From JTS-RE37 sp041743425 (GTDB taxonomy: Bacteria; Bacteroidota; Bacteroidia; Flavobacteriales; Flavobacteriaceae), in the NCBI GenBank assembly GCA_041743425.1, contig JBGTMS010000047.1, positions 1-64,000 on the forward strand: 64,000 nt of DNA, written 5' to 3'. The notes under the pieces are model-generated. The model was given only the letters and a program-made list of their open reading frames with translations. It searched no databases and had not been told where the DNA came from. Shown here piece by piece: positions 52,635 through 62,300 of the stretch (position 1 is its first letter; each line of letters begins with the position of its first letter). A program made the position numbers and the translations under genes.

Positions 52635-54402
52635 TGGCTTGAACTAATTGATTTATATATTTCCTTAGGGAAGTGATGTCGATTCCTGCCAGTTCCTGTA
52701 GTTCTGCAACGGATCCATGGGGTATAAATTCATCAGGGATTCCAAAGATCCGGATGGGATTATGGAAACCGTTACTGTTGGCAAATTCCAGGATGGCGCT
52801 TCCGAAACCTCCGGATACACAACCATCTTCTACGGTAATGATATGCCGATATGAATTGAAGACCGTTGTTAACATTGCTGTATCCAGTGGCTTAATAAAT
52901 CTCATATTATAGTGACCAATACTATCCGGAGTAGTTGTTTCGCGGAGCAGATCTTTTACGGTATTCCCTATGTGCCCTATACTAAGAACTGCAATTTTCC
53001 TGCCTGTCTGAAGGACCTCCCCTATACCAGGAATCAGTTCTTCGAAAGGTTGTTGCCAGGCCGGGGTTACCCCATGGCCCCTGGGGTATCGGATGGCAAT
53101 AGGATGTTTTAGTCCCAACTGAGCGGAATACATGATATTTCTCAGTTCTATCTCATTCATTGGCGCAAAAATAATAAGATTGGGGATACATCTTAAATAG
53201 GCCAGATCAAAATTACCATGATGGGTGGGGCCATCCTGACCCACTAAACCAGCTCTGTCCAGGCAGAAGATGACCGGCAGGTTCTGCAATGCTACATCAT
53301 GGATTACCTGGTCATAGGCTCTTTGCAGAAAGGTGGAGTAAATGTTGCAAAAAGGAATCCACCCGTCAGCGGCCATCCCGGCTGCCATAGTTACAGCGTG
53401 CTGTTCTGCGATTCCCACATCAAAAGCCCGGTCGGGAAAAGCATCCATCATATATTTCAGAGAACTTCCTGTGGGCATTGCTGGCGTAATGCCGATGATT
53501 CGCGGGTTGATCCCGGCCAATTCCACGAGGGTATGTCCGAAGACATCCTGATATTTTGGAAAGGCACTTCCCGGTCCGCCGGATATAAGATCCCCTGTTT
53601 CTTTCTCAAACTTTCCGGGAGCGTGGTAAAGTACCTGGTTTTCTTCAGCTTTCTTCAGGCCCTTGCCTTTTGTGGTAATGACATGTAAGACTTTTGGACC
53701 CTCTTCCGATCTGAGGCTTATCAGAGTAGCGATCAGCCCATCCAGGTCATGGCCATCCACAGGCCCTGTATACTTAAAATTAAGGCATTCAAAAATGTTC
53801 TCATCTTTAGCCGTTCCCTTTTTAACATTCGTCAGGTATTTTTTAAGGGCCCCTACACTCGGATCAATGCCAATGGCATTGTCATTCAGAATGACCAACA
53901 GATTCGTATCGCTCACCCCGGCATGATTCAGGCCTTCAAAGGCCATGCCACTGGCTATGGAGGCATCACCTATTACAGCGATATGCTGCCTTTTGTGATC
54001 CCCTTTTAATTTTGCGGTGAGGGCCATACCCAGCATTGCCGAGATAGAGGTGGAGCTATGCCCTGTCCCAAAAACATCAAATGCACTCTCGCTTCTTTTG
54101 GGAAAGCCGCTTAAACCATTCAACTGACGATTGGTTTGGAATAGTTCCCTGCGTCCGGTGAGGATTTTATGCCCATACGCCTGATGACCTACATCCCAGA
54201 TGATCTTGTCATTTGGGGTGTTAAAGACATAGTGCAGGGCGATGGTAAGTTCCACGACACCAAGACTGGCTCCCAGATGGCCCTCTTTGACCGCAACAAC
54301 ATCGATTATAAAAGCCCTTAATTCCGTTGCCAGAGTTTGTAATTCTCCTTGCTCCAATAATCGCAAATCCTCAGGAGATTGAATGTTTTGAAGGTGTTTC
54401 AT
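52627..54402 (-). CDS. dxs: 1-deoxy-D-xylulose-5-phosphate synthase
   Basis: A thiamine-pyrophosphate enzyme of 591 residues making DXP from pyruvate and glyceraldehyde-3-phosphate, the first step of the MEP isoprenoid route. Seen are the GHLGASLGVVELTIALHYVF and GDASIASGMAFEGLNHAG blocks of the TPP domain, the catalytic Glu in DVGIAEQHAVTMAAG, and the third domain with HITVEDGCVSGGFGSAI. The start is the ATG at 54402 (MKHLQNIQSPEDLRLL); the frame open to 54414 begins inside the promoter. The leader is only a few bases long, so translation may begin at or near the 5' end. Confidence 0.96.
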   Translation of the reverse strand: MKHLQNIQSPEDLRLLEQGELQTLATELRAFIIDVVAVKEGHLGASLGVVELTIALHYVFNTPNDKIIWDVGHQAYGHKILTGRRELFQTNRQLNGLSGFPKRSESAFDVFGTGHSSTSISAMLGMALTAKLKGDHKRQHIAVIGDASIASGMAFEGLNHAGVSDTNLLVILNDNAIGIDPSVGALKKYLTNVKKGTAKDENIFECLNFKYTGPVDGHDLDGLIATLISLRSEEGPKVLHVITTKGKGLKKAEENQVLYHAPGKFEKETGDLISGGPGSAFPKYQDVFGHTLVELAGINPRIIGITPAMPTGSSLKYMMDAFPDRAFDVGIAEQHAVTMAAGMAADGWIPFCNIYSTFLQRAYDQVIHDVALQNLPVIFCLDRAGLVGQDGPTHHGNFDLAYLRCIPNLIIFAPMNEIELRNIMYSAQLGLKHPIAIRYPRGHGVTPAWQQPFEELIPGIGEVLQTGRKIAVLSIGHIGNTVKDLLRETTTPDSIGHYNMRFIKPLDTAMLTTVFNSYRHIITVEDGCVSGGFGSAILEFANSNGFHNPIRIFGIPDEFIPHGSVAELQELAGIDITSLRKYINQLVQANE

Positions 54403-54411
54403 GACTAGGGT

Positions 54412-54419
54412 CAAAGGTA
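54412..54419 (-). promoter_or_regulatory. -7 element (TACCTTTG) for dxs
   Basis: Exact TAnnTTTG match on the minus strand, with nine bases between its G and the A of the ATG at 54402. The transcript should begin about three to five bases before the start codon. Confidence 0.6.
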
Positions 54420-54463
54420 AGCCAATTCACTTTCTGAACTCCCCGGTTTTTATCTGAAAATTG

Positions 54464-54471
54464 TACTTTTG
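54464..54471 (+). promoter_or_regulatory. -7 element (TACTTTTG) for tadA
   Basis: Exact TAnnTTTG match, five bases before the ATG at 54477. Transcription would start at or within the start codon, giving a leaderless message. It is back to back with the dxs promoter. Confidence 0.6.
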
Positions 54472-54476
54472 AGGCT

Positions 54477-54926
54477 ATGGACCTTAATTTGGATGATGCC
54501 TATTTTATGAAAAAAGCACTTCAGCAGGCTGAAGCTGCATTTGAAAAAGGGGAGGTTCCTATTGGAGCAATTATTGTGGTGAAGGACCGCATTATTGCCA
54601 AAGCGCATAACCTTACGGAACGACTGAAGGATGTAACAGCCCATGCCGAAATGCAGGCCATTACTGCAGCATCCAATTTTTTGGGAGGCAAATACCTGTA
54701 TGATTGTACGCTATATGTCACGCTTGAACCCTGCCAGATGTGTGCCGGGGCTTTGTACTGGAGCCAGATCCCCAGAATTGTTTTCGGGGCCCATGATTCG
54801 CAAAGGGGATTTACGGTGATGGGAACGAGTATCCATCCAAAAACCAAGGTAGTAGGGGGAGTGATGGAAAATGAAGCTACGGCCTTACTAAAGCGCTTCT
54901 TTATTCAAAAGCGCAACCTGAATTAG
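54477..54926 (+). CDS. tadA: tRNA-specific adenosine deaminase
   Basis: A 149-residue zinc deaminase that changes A34 of tRNA-Arg to inosine. The zinc site is HAE at 56-58 and PCQMC at 85-89, with the GALYWSQIPRIVFGAHD segment that follows in TadA. The start at 54477 gives a normal N-terminus (MDLNLDDAYFMKKALQQA) for this family. The promoter is five bases away, so the mRNA is probably leaderless. It faces dxs divergently and cspA convergently. Confidence 0.93.
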   Translation: MDLNLDDAYFMKKALQQAEAAFEKGEVPIGAIIVVKDRIIAKAHNLTERLKDVTAHAEMQAITAASNFLGGKYLYDCTLYVTLEPCQMCAGALYWSQIPRIVFGAHDSQRGFTVMGTSIHPKTKVVGGVMENEATALLKRFFIQKRNLN

Positions 54927-55009
54927 GGATAATGTTGCTTTCTGCACATTTATTTATACGCAAAACAAACCTGGCTGTTATCAGTTAAATCACCACGCCA
55001 TATAGAATT

Positions 55010-55032
55010 AAAAATCCCGCCAAGGCGGGATT
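55010..55032 (-). terminator. Rho-independent terminator after the cold shock gene
   Basis: Perfect nine-base inverted repeat AATCCCGCC/GGCGGGATT around AA (55013-55032), followed on the minus strand by a run of T. It lies 28 bases after the cold shock stop codon at 55060 and 80 after tadA. Confidence 0.82.
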
Positions 55033-55059
55033 AATAACATTTTAGAATACAATATTTTG

Positions 55060-55254
55060 CTATCCAATTACTTTTACTTGTGCAGCAACCAATCCCTTTC
55101 TTCCTTCTTCTTCCTGGTATTCTACTTTGTCTCCTTCGTTCAGCTCCAACCCATTTAAGGCAGTGGCATGAACAAAAATGTCCTTTCCGGTGGCGTCGTT
55201 TGTAATGAATCCGAATCCCTTAGATTCATTGAAAAATTTTACAGTTCCAGTCAT
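55060..55254 (-). CDS. Cold shock protein (CspA family)
   Basis: A 64-residue single cold-shock domain that binds single-stranded RNA and DNA. The two RNA-binding motifs are KGFGFI (12-17) and DIFVHA (25-30). The small size and GTVKFFNESKGFGFI start are standard. The leader of about 60 bases after a near-match -7 (TACTTTAG) may carry cold-dependent control, but no clear structure is visible. It ends with the strong terminator at 55010-55032. Confidence 0.96.
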   Translation of the reverse strand: MTGTVKFFNESKGFGFITNDATGKDIFVHATALNGLELNEGDKVEYQEEEGRKGLVAAQVKVIG

Positions 55255-55349
55255 TAAAATGAGTATTAAAATAATAAAAAATTACATTACTAAAGTATGA
55301 TATTTTAAGCAGACCTTTATGAAGAGATGCTGAAAATTGAACATAATTA

Positions 55350-55610
55350 TTAATTTTCAGGATTTTCCTTCCTTTTTTCTTGCATTTTTCTAATATTTTC
55401 CTCCGTTAACATATAATCCTTAACTTTTTTGCCCCTGCTTTCTCTAATTAGAAACATGGGCATCGCAACCAGAAACAGGCCGACGGTGCCAAAACCAATA
55501 TATTTGTTCGCCTCCTGAAGATGACTTTCCTGAATGCTGAATCCATAAACAATGCACCCGGCCGAGGCCAGGACAGTAAATACGGTGATAGCTCTCCATG
55601 GTATTCTCAT
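55350..55610 (-). CDS. Small membrane protein downstream of the ClC channel
   Basis: An 86-residue protein with two membrane helices (about residues 6-25 and 38-54) and a charged C-terminal tail (ENIRKMQEKRKENPEN). Its start lies one base after the stop codon of the ClC gene, so the two are translated from one message. No family is recognised. It may assist or regulate the channel. Confidence 0.75.
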   Translation of the reverse strand: MRIPWRAITVFTVLASAGCIVYGFSIQESHLQEANKYIGFGTVGLFLVAMPMFLIRESRGKKVKDYMLTEENIRKMQEKRKENPEN

Positions 55611-55611
55611 C

Positions 55612-57396
55612 CTACCTGGTAAAGTTAATTAACTTTCTTCGGTATGCCGTTAGTAGTTTCGACTTAGACACGAAGCCATAATATTTTCCTTCCCTGATTA
55701 CCGGGAGGTTCCAGGCCCCGCTGTCCTGAAATTTTTTCATCACTTGCTGCATGCTGTCCTCATCATAGAAAATAATTTCAGGGGGATGGTGCATAAAGGA
55801 ATTCACCCGGGATGTTTTGTAAAGACTTGTGTCAAACATAAACTCTCGGATATCATCGAGGAGGACAATGCCTGCCAGTGAACCATCCTCATTTGTCACA
55901 GGAAAGATATTCCTGTTCGATTTGATAACTGCCTGATGGATCATCTCCTCGAGGTTCATTTCAGGAGAGAGCGCGATGAAATTATGTTCAATCACTTTTT
56001 CAAGATCCAGCAGGGTGAGTACGGCATGATCTTTATTATGGGTGATAAGTTCCCCTTTTCTTCCCAATTCCATGTTATAGACCGAGTGAGGTTGAACATA
56101 TTTGGTGATAGAAAACGATATTACTGATGTGATCATCAGCGGCAGGATAAGTTCGTATCCGCCTGTCACTTCAGCTATCAGGAAGATGGCAGTCAGGGGG
56201 GCGTGGAGTACTCCGGAAATAAGACCGGCCATCCCAACCAGGGTGAAATTACTTTCCGAAACCCCTGTTTTAAGAATGGATATCTCATTCAGCAGCCGGG
56301 CAAGGCAATTGCCCATGAGGCTTCCCATAAAAAGGGTAGGCGCAAAAATCCCCCCGACACCACCTGCACCAAAGGTCAGACAACTGGCGATTACCTTAAA
56401 GAAAACAAGCCCGGCCAGCAAGGCGATAATGTTCCAAGCATTGGTGACTTCAAGGTGGAAAATATTGTTCTGCAGAACCTGCCCGGCATTTCCCTGAATC
56501 AGGTTGTTGATCACATCAAAGCCTTCGCCATACAAGGGCGGGATCAGGTAGAGCAGCACCCCCAGCAGGGAGCCCCCTAGCAGAAGCCTTTTGACGGGAG
56601 AGGTAATGATATCAAACCCCTTTTGGATTCTTTCATAAACTGCTGTAAAATAAATAGATATCAAGCCGCCAACCAATCCCAGCACCAGGTAGAAAGGAAT
56701 ATCCGATATCTGAAACTTATCCTCGATCCGGAATGGTAACAAGACATCCGATCCAAAGAAGAAATAGGAGGTAATAATGGCAGAAATGGAAGCGAGCAAT
56801 AAGGGGAGCATGGATAAAATGGTGAGATCCAGGCTAAAGACTTCAATGGCAAAGATAACGGCTGCTATGGGGGCTTTGAAGATGGAAGACATGGCGCCTG
56901 CCGCAGCGCATCCAATAAGCAGGTTCCTTTGCGATTGGTTGAGGTGGAACATTTGAGCAATATTAGAACTTATGGCGGCGCCGGTGGCGACGGTGGGTCC
57001 TTCAAGCCCCACGGAACCTCCGAAACCAACAGTGATAGGCGCCGTAAGGAGGGAACCGAACATTTGATACCGAAGCATCCGGCCCTGTCGTTTTGAGATG
57101 GCATAAAGGGTAGAAGGGATGCCGTGGTTCACTTTCTGGCGGATGACCTTTTTAATTACAAGGTATACCAGTGCAAGCCCTATAACAGGAAATACAAAGT
57201 AAAAAGCCTGATGATAGTACTGTACCAGATTACCTTCAAGCAGGTGCTGATAAAAATGGGTGAGATTTTTAAGTACCAGGGCCCCGACACCCGACGTAAA
57301 ACCCACCAGTATACTGAGGATATAGATAAATTGTTGCTGAGAGATGTGCCTGAGGCGCCAAATCAAAAACCGCCTGAATAAGGATTTATTTTGCAC
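55612..57396 (-). CDS. ClC-family chloride channel/transporter with CBS pair
   Basis: A 594-residue membrane protein. The ClC core shows NHGIPST (90-96) and GLEGPTV (130-136, with gating Glu at 132), followed by GGVGGIFAPTLFMGSLMG and later ISGVLHAPLTAIFLIAEV. Residues about 455-590 form two CBS domains that may bind ATP or AMP. The gating Glu suggests a Cl-/H+ antiporter or channel, and the type cannot be fixed. It lies 42 bases after aspS on the same strand, probably in one operon with the small membrane protein downstream. Confidence 0.94.
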   Translation of the reverse strand: MQNKSLFRRFLIWRLRHISQQQFIYILSILVGFTSGVGALVLKNLTHFYQHLLEGNLVQYYHQAFYFVFPVIGLALVYLVIKKVIRQKVNHGIPSTLYAISKRQGRMLRYQMFGSLLTAPITVGFGGSVGLEGPTVATGAAISSNIAQMFHLNQSQRNLLIGCAAAGAMSSIFKAPIAAVIFAIEVFSLDLTILSMLPLLLASISAIITSYFFFGSDVLLPFRIEDKFQISDIPFYLVLGLVGGLISIYFTAVYERIQKGFDIITSPVKRLLLGGSLLGVLLYLIPPLYGEGFDVINNLIQGNAGQVLQNNIFHLEVTNAWNIIALLAGLVFFKVIASCLTFGAGGVGGIFAPTLFMGSLMGNCLARLLNEISILKTGVSESNFTLVGMAGLISGVLHAPLTAIFLIAEVTGGYELILPLMITSVISFSITKYVQPHSVYNMELGRKGELITHNKDHAVLTLLDLEKVIEHNFIALSPEMNLEEMIHQAVIKSNRNIFPVTNEDGSLAGIVLLDDIREFMFDTSLYKTSRVNSFMHHPPEIIFYDEDSMQQVMKKFQDSGAWNLPVIREGKYYGFVSKSKLLTAYRRKLINFTR

Positions 57397-57438
57397 AGTA
57401 AGACCAGATTAAAATTGCCGTGTCTACTCTCAGACAGG

Positions 57439-59193
57439 TCAGGGATCTTTATCTATTGTTAGATTTAATTCCTTCAATTGGGATGCGTCCAAAACAGCGG
57501 GTGCATCGATCATCACATCACGGCCATTGTTATTCTTTGGAAATGCGATAAAATCGCGGATGGTTTCCTGACCTCCAAGAATAGCTACCAGTCTGTCCAG
57601 TCCAAAGGCAATCCCTCCATGGGGCGGGGCACCATACTGAAAGGCATCCATCAGAAACCCAAATTGGGCTTTGGCCTGTTCCTGGGAAAAGCCAAGGTGC
57701 CTGAACATGGTTGCCTGTATGTCTTTGTGGTGTATCCGGATAGATCCTCCCCCAATTTCATTTCCATTTAACACCAGGTCATAGGCATTTGCTCGAACCG
57801 CTTCCGGATCGGTCTCCAGAAGTTCCATCTGGTCCGGTTTTGGCGAAGTGAACGGATGATGCATAGCGTGATAAGTCCCTGACTCCCTGTCCAGTTCCAG
57901 CAACGGGAAATCTACCACCCATAGCGGGGCAAATTCCCCGGGTTTTCTAAGGCCCAGCCGACGCGCCATTTCCATCCGGAGAGCGCTTAACTGGGAAGGG
58001 ACGGAAGTTTTTTGACCAGACAAAATACAAATAAGGTCACCGGCTTTAGCTCCGGTAGCCTCCGCCCATTTTCTTAAATCCTCCTGTTCGAAAAATTTGT
58101 CAACCGAGGACTTAAATGAGCCATCCTCGTTACAACGAACATACACCAGGCCATTGGCACCAATCTGAGGTCTCCGCACCCAATCGGTCAGGGCATCAAT
58201 TTCTTTTCTGGTATAGCCGGCCGCACCCGGCACCGCTATACCGGCGATGAATTCAGCACGGTTGAAAATGTCAAATTCCCTGTGCCGGGCACAGGCGTTC
58301 AATTCCCCAAATACCATTCCGAAACGGATGTCCGGCTTATCACTGCCATAAAGCTTCATGGCCTCATCATACGTAAACCTGGGAAATTTCCCGGAATCCT
58401 TCCCATGAATTACTTTTAATAAATGCCGAATAAGTCCTTCAAACACAGTCAAAATATCTTCTTGTTCAACAAAGGCCATCTCACAATCGATCTGGGTAAA
58501 TTCCGGCTGCCGATCTGACCTGAGGTCCTCATCCCTGAAACATTTTACGATTTGAAAATACTTATCGAGACCCCCCACCATCAATAATTGCTTAAAGGTT
58601 TGTGGAGATTGAGGCAAGGCATAGAACTGACCAGCATTCATGCGGCTTGGTACTACAAAATCGCGGGCGCCCTCCGGCGTGGATTTGATAAGATAAGGGG
58701 TTTCCACTTCAATAAAACCCTGAGCGGAAAGGTAGTTCCTGACCTCCATCGTAACCCGGCTTCTGAAAATAAGGTTTTCCTTTACCGGATTGCGCCTGAT
58801 ATCCAGATAACGGTATTTCATGCGCAGGTCTTCGCCACCATCGGTGGCATCTTCGATAGTGAATGGTGGTAACAGGGACGGATTGAGTAAGTGCAGTCCT
58901 GAAACTAGAATTTCAATTTCCCCTGTCGGAAGCTGCGGGTTTTTAGAAGCCCTCTCAATGACTACGCCTGTGACCTGAATCACAAATTCCCGACCCAGTG
59001 CCCTGGCAGAAGTCAGCAGGGCGGCATCGGTTCTGTCAGTGTCAAAAACGAGTTGGGTGATGCCATATCGATCGCGAAGATCAATCCATACAACAAATCC
59101 TTTATCCCGCGTTTTATGCACCCATCCCGCCAGGGTAACCTGCGTATTTATGTGTAATGCATTTAACTCCCCACAGGTGTGACTCCTGAACAT
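57439..59193 (-). CDS. aspS: Aspartyl-tRNA synthetase
   Basis: The 584-residue class II synthetase, bacterial type. It has an N-terminal anticodon-binding OB fold (about 1-110), the motif 2 loop FRDEDLRSDRQPEFTQID, a GAD insertion domain (about 285-410) and motif 3 GIAFGLDRLVAILGG. The insertion is the usual mark of the bacterial form. An exact -7 element (59217-59224) gives a leader of about 20 bases. The ClC gene follows. Confidence 0.97.
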   Translation of the reverse strand: MFRSHTCGELNALHINTQVTLAGWVHKTRDKGFVVWIDLRDRYGITQLVFDTDRTDAALLTSARALGREFVIQVTGVVIERASKNPQLPTGEIEILVSGLHLLNPSLLPPFTIEDATDGGEDLRMKYRYLDIRRNPVKENLIFRSRVTMEVRNYLSAQGFIEVETPYLIKSTPEGARDFVVPSRMNAGQFYALPQSPQTFKQLLMVGGLDKYFQIVKCFRDEDLRSDRQPEFTQIDCEMAFVEQEDILTVFEGLIRHLLKVIHGKDSGKFPRFTYDEAMKLYGSDKPDIRFGMVFGELNACARHREFDIFNRAEFIAGIAVPGAAGYTRKEIDALTDWVRRPQIGANGLVYVRCNEDGSFKSSVDKFFEQEDLRKWAEATGAKAGDLICILSGQKTSVPSQLSALRMEMARRLGLRKPGEFAPLWVVDFPLLELDRESGTYHAMHHPFTSPKPDQMELLETDPEAVRANAYDLVLNGNEIGGGSIRIHHKDIQATMFRHLGFSQEQAKAQFGFLMDAFQYGAPPHGGIAFGLDRLVAILGGQETIRDFIAFPKNNNGRDVMIDAPAVLDASQLKELNLTIDKDP

Positions 59194-59216
59194 GTCTTAT
59201 TGCTTTTTAACCGCCG

Positions 59217-59224
59217 CAAATGTA
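59217..59224 (-). promoter_or_regulatory. -7 element (TACATTTG) for aspS
   Basis: Exact TAnnTTTG match on the minus strand, 23 bases before the ATG at 59193. Confidence 0.55.
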
Positions 59225-59330
59225 AGAAGATAAGCTGTTAACCTGAATACATCCCGCCTTTTTTTGGCTTGCCCTTCAGGGAAATTAACCATCGTTAGTG
59301 CTATGGGTTGGAACATCGGACAGAAGGAAT

Positions 59331-59363
59331 AAAAAAACCCCCGGATCACTCCAGGGGTTTTTT
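59331..59363 (-). terminator. Rho-independent terminator after the RND permease gene
   Basis: Near-perfect inverted repeat ACCCC(C)GGA-TCAC-TCC(A)GGGGT, with A-runs and T-runs on both sides. On the minus strand a run of seven T follows the stem. It lies ten bases past the permease stop and could also act on the plus strand. Confidence 0.88.
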
Positions 59364-59372
59364 GCTGTACTT

Positions 59373-62300
59373 TCAGGCCGCCATGTGCATGGCTTCATCC
59401 TGTTCTTTTGGCTTATTCCGAAATCGTCTCATCCTGATTTTCATCCTGTAAATAATGTTGAAAAGCACCGGTACGATGATCAGCGTAAGGAAAGTGGCTA
59501 CTAATAATCCAAAGATAACCGTCCAGGCCAATGGTCCCCAGAAGATCACATTGTCTCCCCCAATATATATTTTCGGATCAAATTCTGAGAAGAGGGAAAA
59601 GAAATCGATGTTCAGACCGATAGCCAAAGGTATCAGTCCCAGAACGGTAGTGATTGCGGTAAGGATAACCGGCCTGAGTCGGGCCTTTCCACCACGAATA
59701 ATCACTTCCGTAACCTCCTCGTTAGATAAAAGATCTTTATCGTCCATATCCATTTTCACCTTCCTTCTATCAATAAGGATCTGCGTATAATCAAGTAGTA
59801 CCACCCCGTTGTTGACGACAATCCCTGCCAGGGAAATGATACCCATCATGGTCATCATGATCACGAAGGACCAGCCCGTCAGCATAAGTCCGCCAAAAAC
59901 ACCAATAAAACTCAGGAAGATGGCGATCATGATGATCAACGGTTTTGAGATGCCCCCAAACTGGAAGATCAGGATGAGCATTATCAGGCCCAGACCACCA
60001 AAGAATGCGCCTACCAGGAAGTTCATTTGTTTGTTTTGTTCCTCAATCTGACCGGTATAGTCAATATTGATATCCTCCGGAAGAAAGTTATAATCCTCCA
60101 TTTCTTTCTGAATTTCCGTGACGATGGCCGATGCATCAGTAAAGCCTGGTTTCAGACCTGAGTACACCGTCACCACCCTTTTGTTATCCCTGTGCTTGAT
60201 GGCACTGAAAGCCGAAGTATTCTTCTGTGTGGCTACTGCTGAAACAGGGATTTCCCTGAGGTTCCCTGAGGCCTGATCCCTGAATATGATGTTTTGATTA
60301 AAAAGGGCGCTTTTATCATACCTGTTCTGCTCGTTAAATCGAACGTTGATATCATAATCGTCGCCATCTTTCTTATAGACGCCTGCCTTCTCACCAAAAA
60401 TCGACCTGCGAAGCTGGCTGCCCACCTGTCCAACGGCAACCCCAAGTTCTCCGGCCTTTTCCCGGTCTACTATCACTTCCATCGAAGGTTTTCCCTTGTT
60501 GACGTCAATTTTAAGTTCTTCAATCCCGGGAATACTTTTGGTATTTATAAAGTTCCTGATATTCTCCGCGGTATTGATCAGTTCATCATAATTCGCTCCT
60601 TCCAATTCAATGTTAATCGGGTATCCGGCAGGAGGGCCTGCCGCTTCTTTTTCTACAGAAATACCTACTCCCGGATATATGCCCTGCAATGCATCCTGGA
60701 TCCTTTTCCGGAGCTCTTCTGTATCCCGGCCACCCCTGTATTTGTATTCGCGCATGGAGATGGTCACCTTACCCCTATGAGGCATTTCCGCAGAAGAACC
60801 TCCATCAGTGAATGGATTTCCGGCTCCCTCTCCGACCTGCGAAACAGCAGATTGTACCAGATAATTATAGTCACCATTCACGTAATCCTCGCCATTCGCA
60901 ACGGCATATACCCTTTTCTCAATGGCTTTGGTCAGTTCATTCGTTTTATCTATAGCGGTGCCCTGCGGATACTCTATATAGACGTAGACTTCATTTGGAG
61001 TATTGTCCGGGAAGAACTCAATCTTGGTCCTTCCACTTCCTACAGACATCCCAAAAAGCATGAAGACACTGATCAGCAGAAAGAAGGTAACACCGAAGTA
61101 GAAGTATACATTCCTTCCTTTAAGAGCGTGTATCAGCCTTCGCTCGTACCAGTTTTCAAAACGAACCATTGTATTCTTCTGAAACCGGGTAGCCCATTTT
61201 TTGAGAATATATTTATACACCCAGAACATGATCGCTGTGAAAATCATCACGCTTCCCAGTCCGCGCATCGTTCCACCGAAGATCAATATAAACAGGCCAA
61301 TTCCGGCCAGGATGACCGTCAGCCGTATCAAGTGCTTCCTCTTCAGTTCCTTATCGCCCACCTCCATAAAACTGGAAACCAGCATGGAGTTCATAAAGAT
61401 GGCGACAAAAAGCGAAGAGCCCAGCACCACAGAAAGGGTGATCGGGAAATACTTCATAAATTGCCCGAAGATCCCGGGCCATAAGCCAAGCGGCACAAAG
61501 GCAGCTACAGTGGTGAGGGTGGAGATGATGATGGGATAGGCAATTTCACCAATACCTTTCTTAGCGGCCTCCGTGCGGCTCATCCCTTCATCCATCAGCC
61601 GGTACACGTTCTCGACCACGACGATCCCGTTATCAACCAACATCCCTAGTCCCATGATCATGGCAAACAGAATCATAGTATTTAATGTATAACCCAGCAA
61701 GGAAAGGATCATAAATGACATGAACATCGACATGGGAATGGCAAAACCCACAAAAAGTGCGTTTCTGAATCCCAGAAAAAACATGAGCACGGTGACTACA
61801 AGAATAATTCCGAAAATAATGTTGTTTACAAGATCGTCCACCTGATTGAGTGTCCTGGTTGATGAATCATTGGCAATGGAAATATTCAGGTCTGCCGGAA
61901 AGTAGTTCTCCCTTGTATCTGTGATAATTTTACGAATTTCTTCTGCCGCGGCAATTGCATTCTTTCCCGCCCTTTTCTTAACGTCGAGCATGACGACGCT
62001 TTCGCCGTACTCTCTTGCAAAGGTGGTTTTATCTTCCTCGTCAAAAGTGACATTGGCGATGTCCTTGAGGTACACGGCATCACCGTTTTCTTCCTTCACC
62101 ACAAAATTTTCCAGCTGCGCCGGATTTTGGATTTCGCCAAGGATGCGGATGGTTCTTCTTTGCCCTGCACTTTCAAGATTCCCGGCAGACATGGTCATGT
62201 TGCCATTTCCTATCGCATTAATGACATCATTGAAGCTTACTTTGGCGGCCATCATTTTATAAACATCTACAGCAACCTCCACCTCTTTTTCCTGGGCCCC

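Noticed and set aside
60294..61484. Plus-strand open frame of 396 codons
   Set aside because: It lies wholly antisense to the conserved RND permease gene, has no family similarity, and its composition follows the other strand's codon pattern.
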